DNA of 24,596 bases, from positions 1-24,596 of the forward strand of contig CAZTOZ010000075.1 in assembly GCA_964614535.1 (NCBI GenBank), written 5' to 3'. This stretch comes from JALSHZ01 sp964614535 (GTDB lineage Bacteria > Pseudomonadota > Gammaproteobacteria > UWMA-0217). This document shows positions 23,358 through 24,596 of this stretch, in pieces. The notes below the pieces were generated by a model. It had not been told where the DNA came from. It saw only the letters and a list, made by a program, of their open reading frames with translations, and did no database searches. The translations under genes and the position numbers were made by a program. Within the stretch, counting starts at the first letter, position 1, and each line of letters starts with the position of its first letter.

Positions 23358-24253
23358 ACGCGTGGCTCCTGCTTGCATCGGTGCTCTTGCCGCTGCTGGC
23401 CGGCATCGCCCTGCTGCACTGGGCGCTGGGCGCCAAGCGGTTGAAACTGCGGCAACGACCGGCGGATTTCGGCTTGCCCGCCGAAACGCTGCGAATCCCC
23501 ATCGACGGCAAACGGCAACTCTTCGCCTGGTGGATAGCCGCCGGCGACACGGCGCCGACCGTCATCCTCCTGCACGGCTGGGGCAGCAGCGCGGCACAGT
23601 TGTTGCCACTGGCCGTGCCCTTTCATCGCGCCGGCTTCCATGTCCTGCTGTTCGATGCCCGTAACCATGGCCGCAGCGCCCGGCACGGCATCTCCTCGAT
23701 GCCCGCCTTCGCCGACGACCTCGCCCGGGTGCGACGCTGGCTGCGGAAACACCGCCCCGCCCAGGCGAAAACCACCTTTCTCGTCGGCCACTCCGTCGGC
23801 GCCGCCGCCGTGCTGCTGGAAGCCGCCCGCCACCCCGGCTGCCAGGCAGTCATCAGCCTCGCCGCCTTCGCCCATCCCGAACGACTGATGCGACGCCACC
23901 TCGGCCGCTACCCCCTCCCCCGCTGGCTGGTCGATCTCATTCTCCGCTACATCCAGTGGATCATCGGCCACCGTTTCGACGACATTGCCCCCGTCAACAC
24001 CATTCGACAGGTCGAATGCCCCATCCTCATCGTCCACGGCAGCGCCGATGACACCGTCCCCGTCAGCGACGCAACCACCCTCATCGACGCCTGCCCCGAC
24101 AACCGCTGCCAGCTCATGCTCGTGGACGACGCCACCCATGAATCGATCGACGCCATCGAAGCCCACGGCGCGGCCTTGGTGGAATTTCTTCAATCGACCC
24201 TTCCCCGCACCGGTTCAGGGCCGCCACCCCCTCGGCCAATGCTCGACCCGTAA
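23354..24253 (+). CDS. Membrane-anchored alpha/beta hydrolase
   Basis: This 299-residue protein has an N-terminal membrane helix (about 4-25, LLLASVLLPLLAGIALLHWAL). The hydrolase core follows: LLHGWGSSA (73-80), DARNHGRSA, the nucleophile elbow GHSVGAAA with Ser147, the acid in HGSADDTVP, and the histidine in DDATHES near the C terminus. The triad looks complete, so it is probably an active serine hydrolase of the lysophospholipase/aminopeptidase-like group; the substrate is unknown. Its ATG overlaps the ATPase stop (ATGA), indicating translational coupling and the end of the operon. The last 20 residues are proline-rich and not conserved-looking. Confidence 0.88.
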   Translation: MNAWLLLASVLLPLLAGIALLHWALGAKRLKLRQRPADFGLPAETLRIPIDGKRQLFAWWIAAGDTAPTVILLHGWGSSAAQLLPLAVPFHRAGFHVLLFDARNHGRSARHGISSMPAFADDLARVRRWLRKHRPAQAKTTFLVGHSVGAAAVLLEAARHPGCQAVISLAAFAHPERLMRRHLGRYPLPRWLVDLILRYIQWIIGHRFDDIAPVNTIRQVECPILIVHGSADDTVPVSDATTLIDACPDNRCQLMLVDDATHESIDAIEAHGAALVEFLQSTLPRTGSGPPPPRPMLDP

Positions 24254-24337
24254 GGAAGACGATCGACCCATCGAAGCGGCTGGTAACCCAACGAGGGATG
24301 AATCCGATCAGTTCCACTGCTGGACACGACCGAGCAC

Positions 24338-24596
24338 CCGCTCATTTCCACGGACGTGGGGAACACGGCCCGTATTGGCGCACGCTACTTGGCGACGCCG
24401 GTTCATCCCCACGGGCGTGGGGAACACGATCTCCTCTTCAGACGGCATCCCAGTGGGTTGCGGTTCATCCCCACGGGCGTGGGGAACACCTGGAGCGCAA
24501 CAATGGCATCGCCTCCGGCGCCGGTTCATCCCCACGGGCGTGGGGAACACGCAGATATCCATATCGATATGACGCGATCAGACGGTTCATCCCCAC
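24338..24596 (-). CRISPR. CRISPR array, type I-E-like, leader-distal end, cut by window edge
   Basis: Four 29-bp repeats and the first 14 bp of a fifth are visible: 24338-24366, 24399-24427, 24461-24489, 24522-24550 and 24583-24596. Repeats 2-4 are identical (CGGTTCATCCCC...GGGGAACAC); the first differs from them at five positions. Spacers are 32, 33, 32 and 32 bp (24367-24398, 24428-24460, 24490-24521, 24551-24582). The repeat matches the E. coli type I-E plan, in which crRNA is read from the opposite strand with an ATGAACCG-like handle. Transcription would therefore be leftward, with the degenerate repeat at the old, leader-distal end. The leader and any cas genes must lie to the right, outside the window. 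Confidence 0.97.

Noticed and set aside
24308..24562. A small reverse frame with repeated FPTPVGMNR blocks
   Set aside because: The repetition is the CRISPR repeat translated; this is a well-known false ORF type.

Overview
The window is high-GC DNA (by eye well above 60% G+C) with short intergenic gaps and mostly clear ribosome-binding sites. It carries typical proteobacterial families: UppP, MtfA, a RAYT transposase, a CHCC zinc-finger protein, an HPP-CBS protein, a DsrC-like protein and a type I-E-like CRISPR repeat. I infer a gammaproteobacterium, perhaps from a sulfur-oxidising or Chromatiales-like lineage, but no single gene proves the lineage.

Layout, left to right. (1) Bases 1-1116 are visibly more AT-rich. 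They hold a candidate Fur box at the extreme left, a strong hairpin, and a RAYT-type transposase bounded by perfect 26-bp inverted repeats. (2) 1134-3256: an alpha/beta hydrolase divergent from an orphan LuxR-type regulator. (3) 3338-5782: a STAS-like/UspA fusion protein divergent from a PEBP-family protein, then uppP. (4) 5878-8276: an archaeal-type AMP/thymidine phosphorylase followed by a PRPP-synthase-like protein, convergent with mtfA and a divergent-sequence acetate kinase. (5) 10614-12933: a periplasmic PDZ protein, a small CHCC zinc-finger protein and an HPP/CBS membrane protein. (6) 12952-15527: a cysteine-free Crp/Fnr regulator, a class I fructose-bisphosphate aldolase and a divergent HdeD-like membrane protein. 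(7) 15649-17635: a beta-CASP ribonuclease-like protein and a stress protein of the DUF1269 type. (8) 17802-24253: a forward operon of a DsrC-like protein lacking the C-terminal cysteine, alpha-glucan phosphorylase, a P-type H+-ATPase and a membrane-anchored hydrolase. (9) 24338-24596: the leader-distal end of a CRISPR array that runs off the right edge. No stretch longer than about 300 bases lacks a gene.

The genes read as an energy-stress or low-oxygen island: phosphorolysis of glucan and AMP, aldolase, acetate kinase, a proton pump, a universal stress protein, a redox-type DsrC relative and an RNase. The unifying signal is a 16-bp palindrome, TGTCA-N6-TGACA. It occurs three times exactly and once with one mismatch, always in front of these genes. 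In five promoter directions a -10-like hexamer begins 29.5 or 30.5 bp from the palindrome centre, the geometry of class II CRP-type activation. The Crp/Fnr protein encoded in the middle of the island has an Arg-Gln recognition helix resembling that of CooA, which binds TGTCA half-sites. It is the obvious candidate regulator, so the window plausibly contains a self-contained regulon: regulator, operators and targets.
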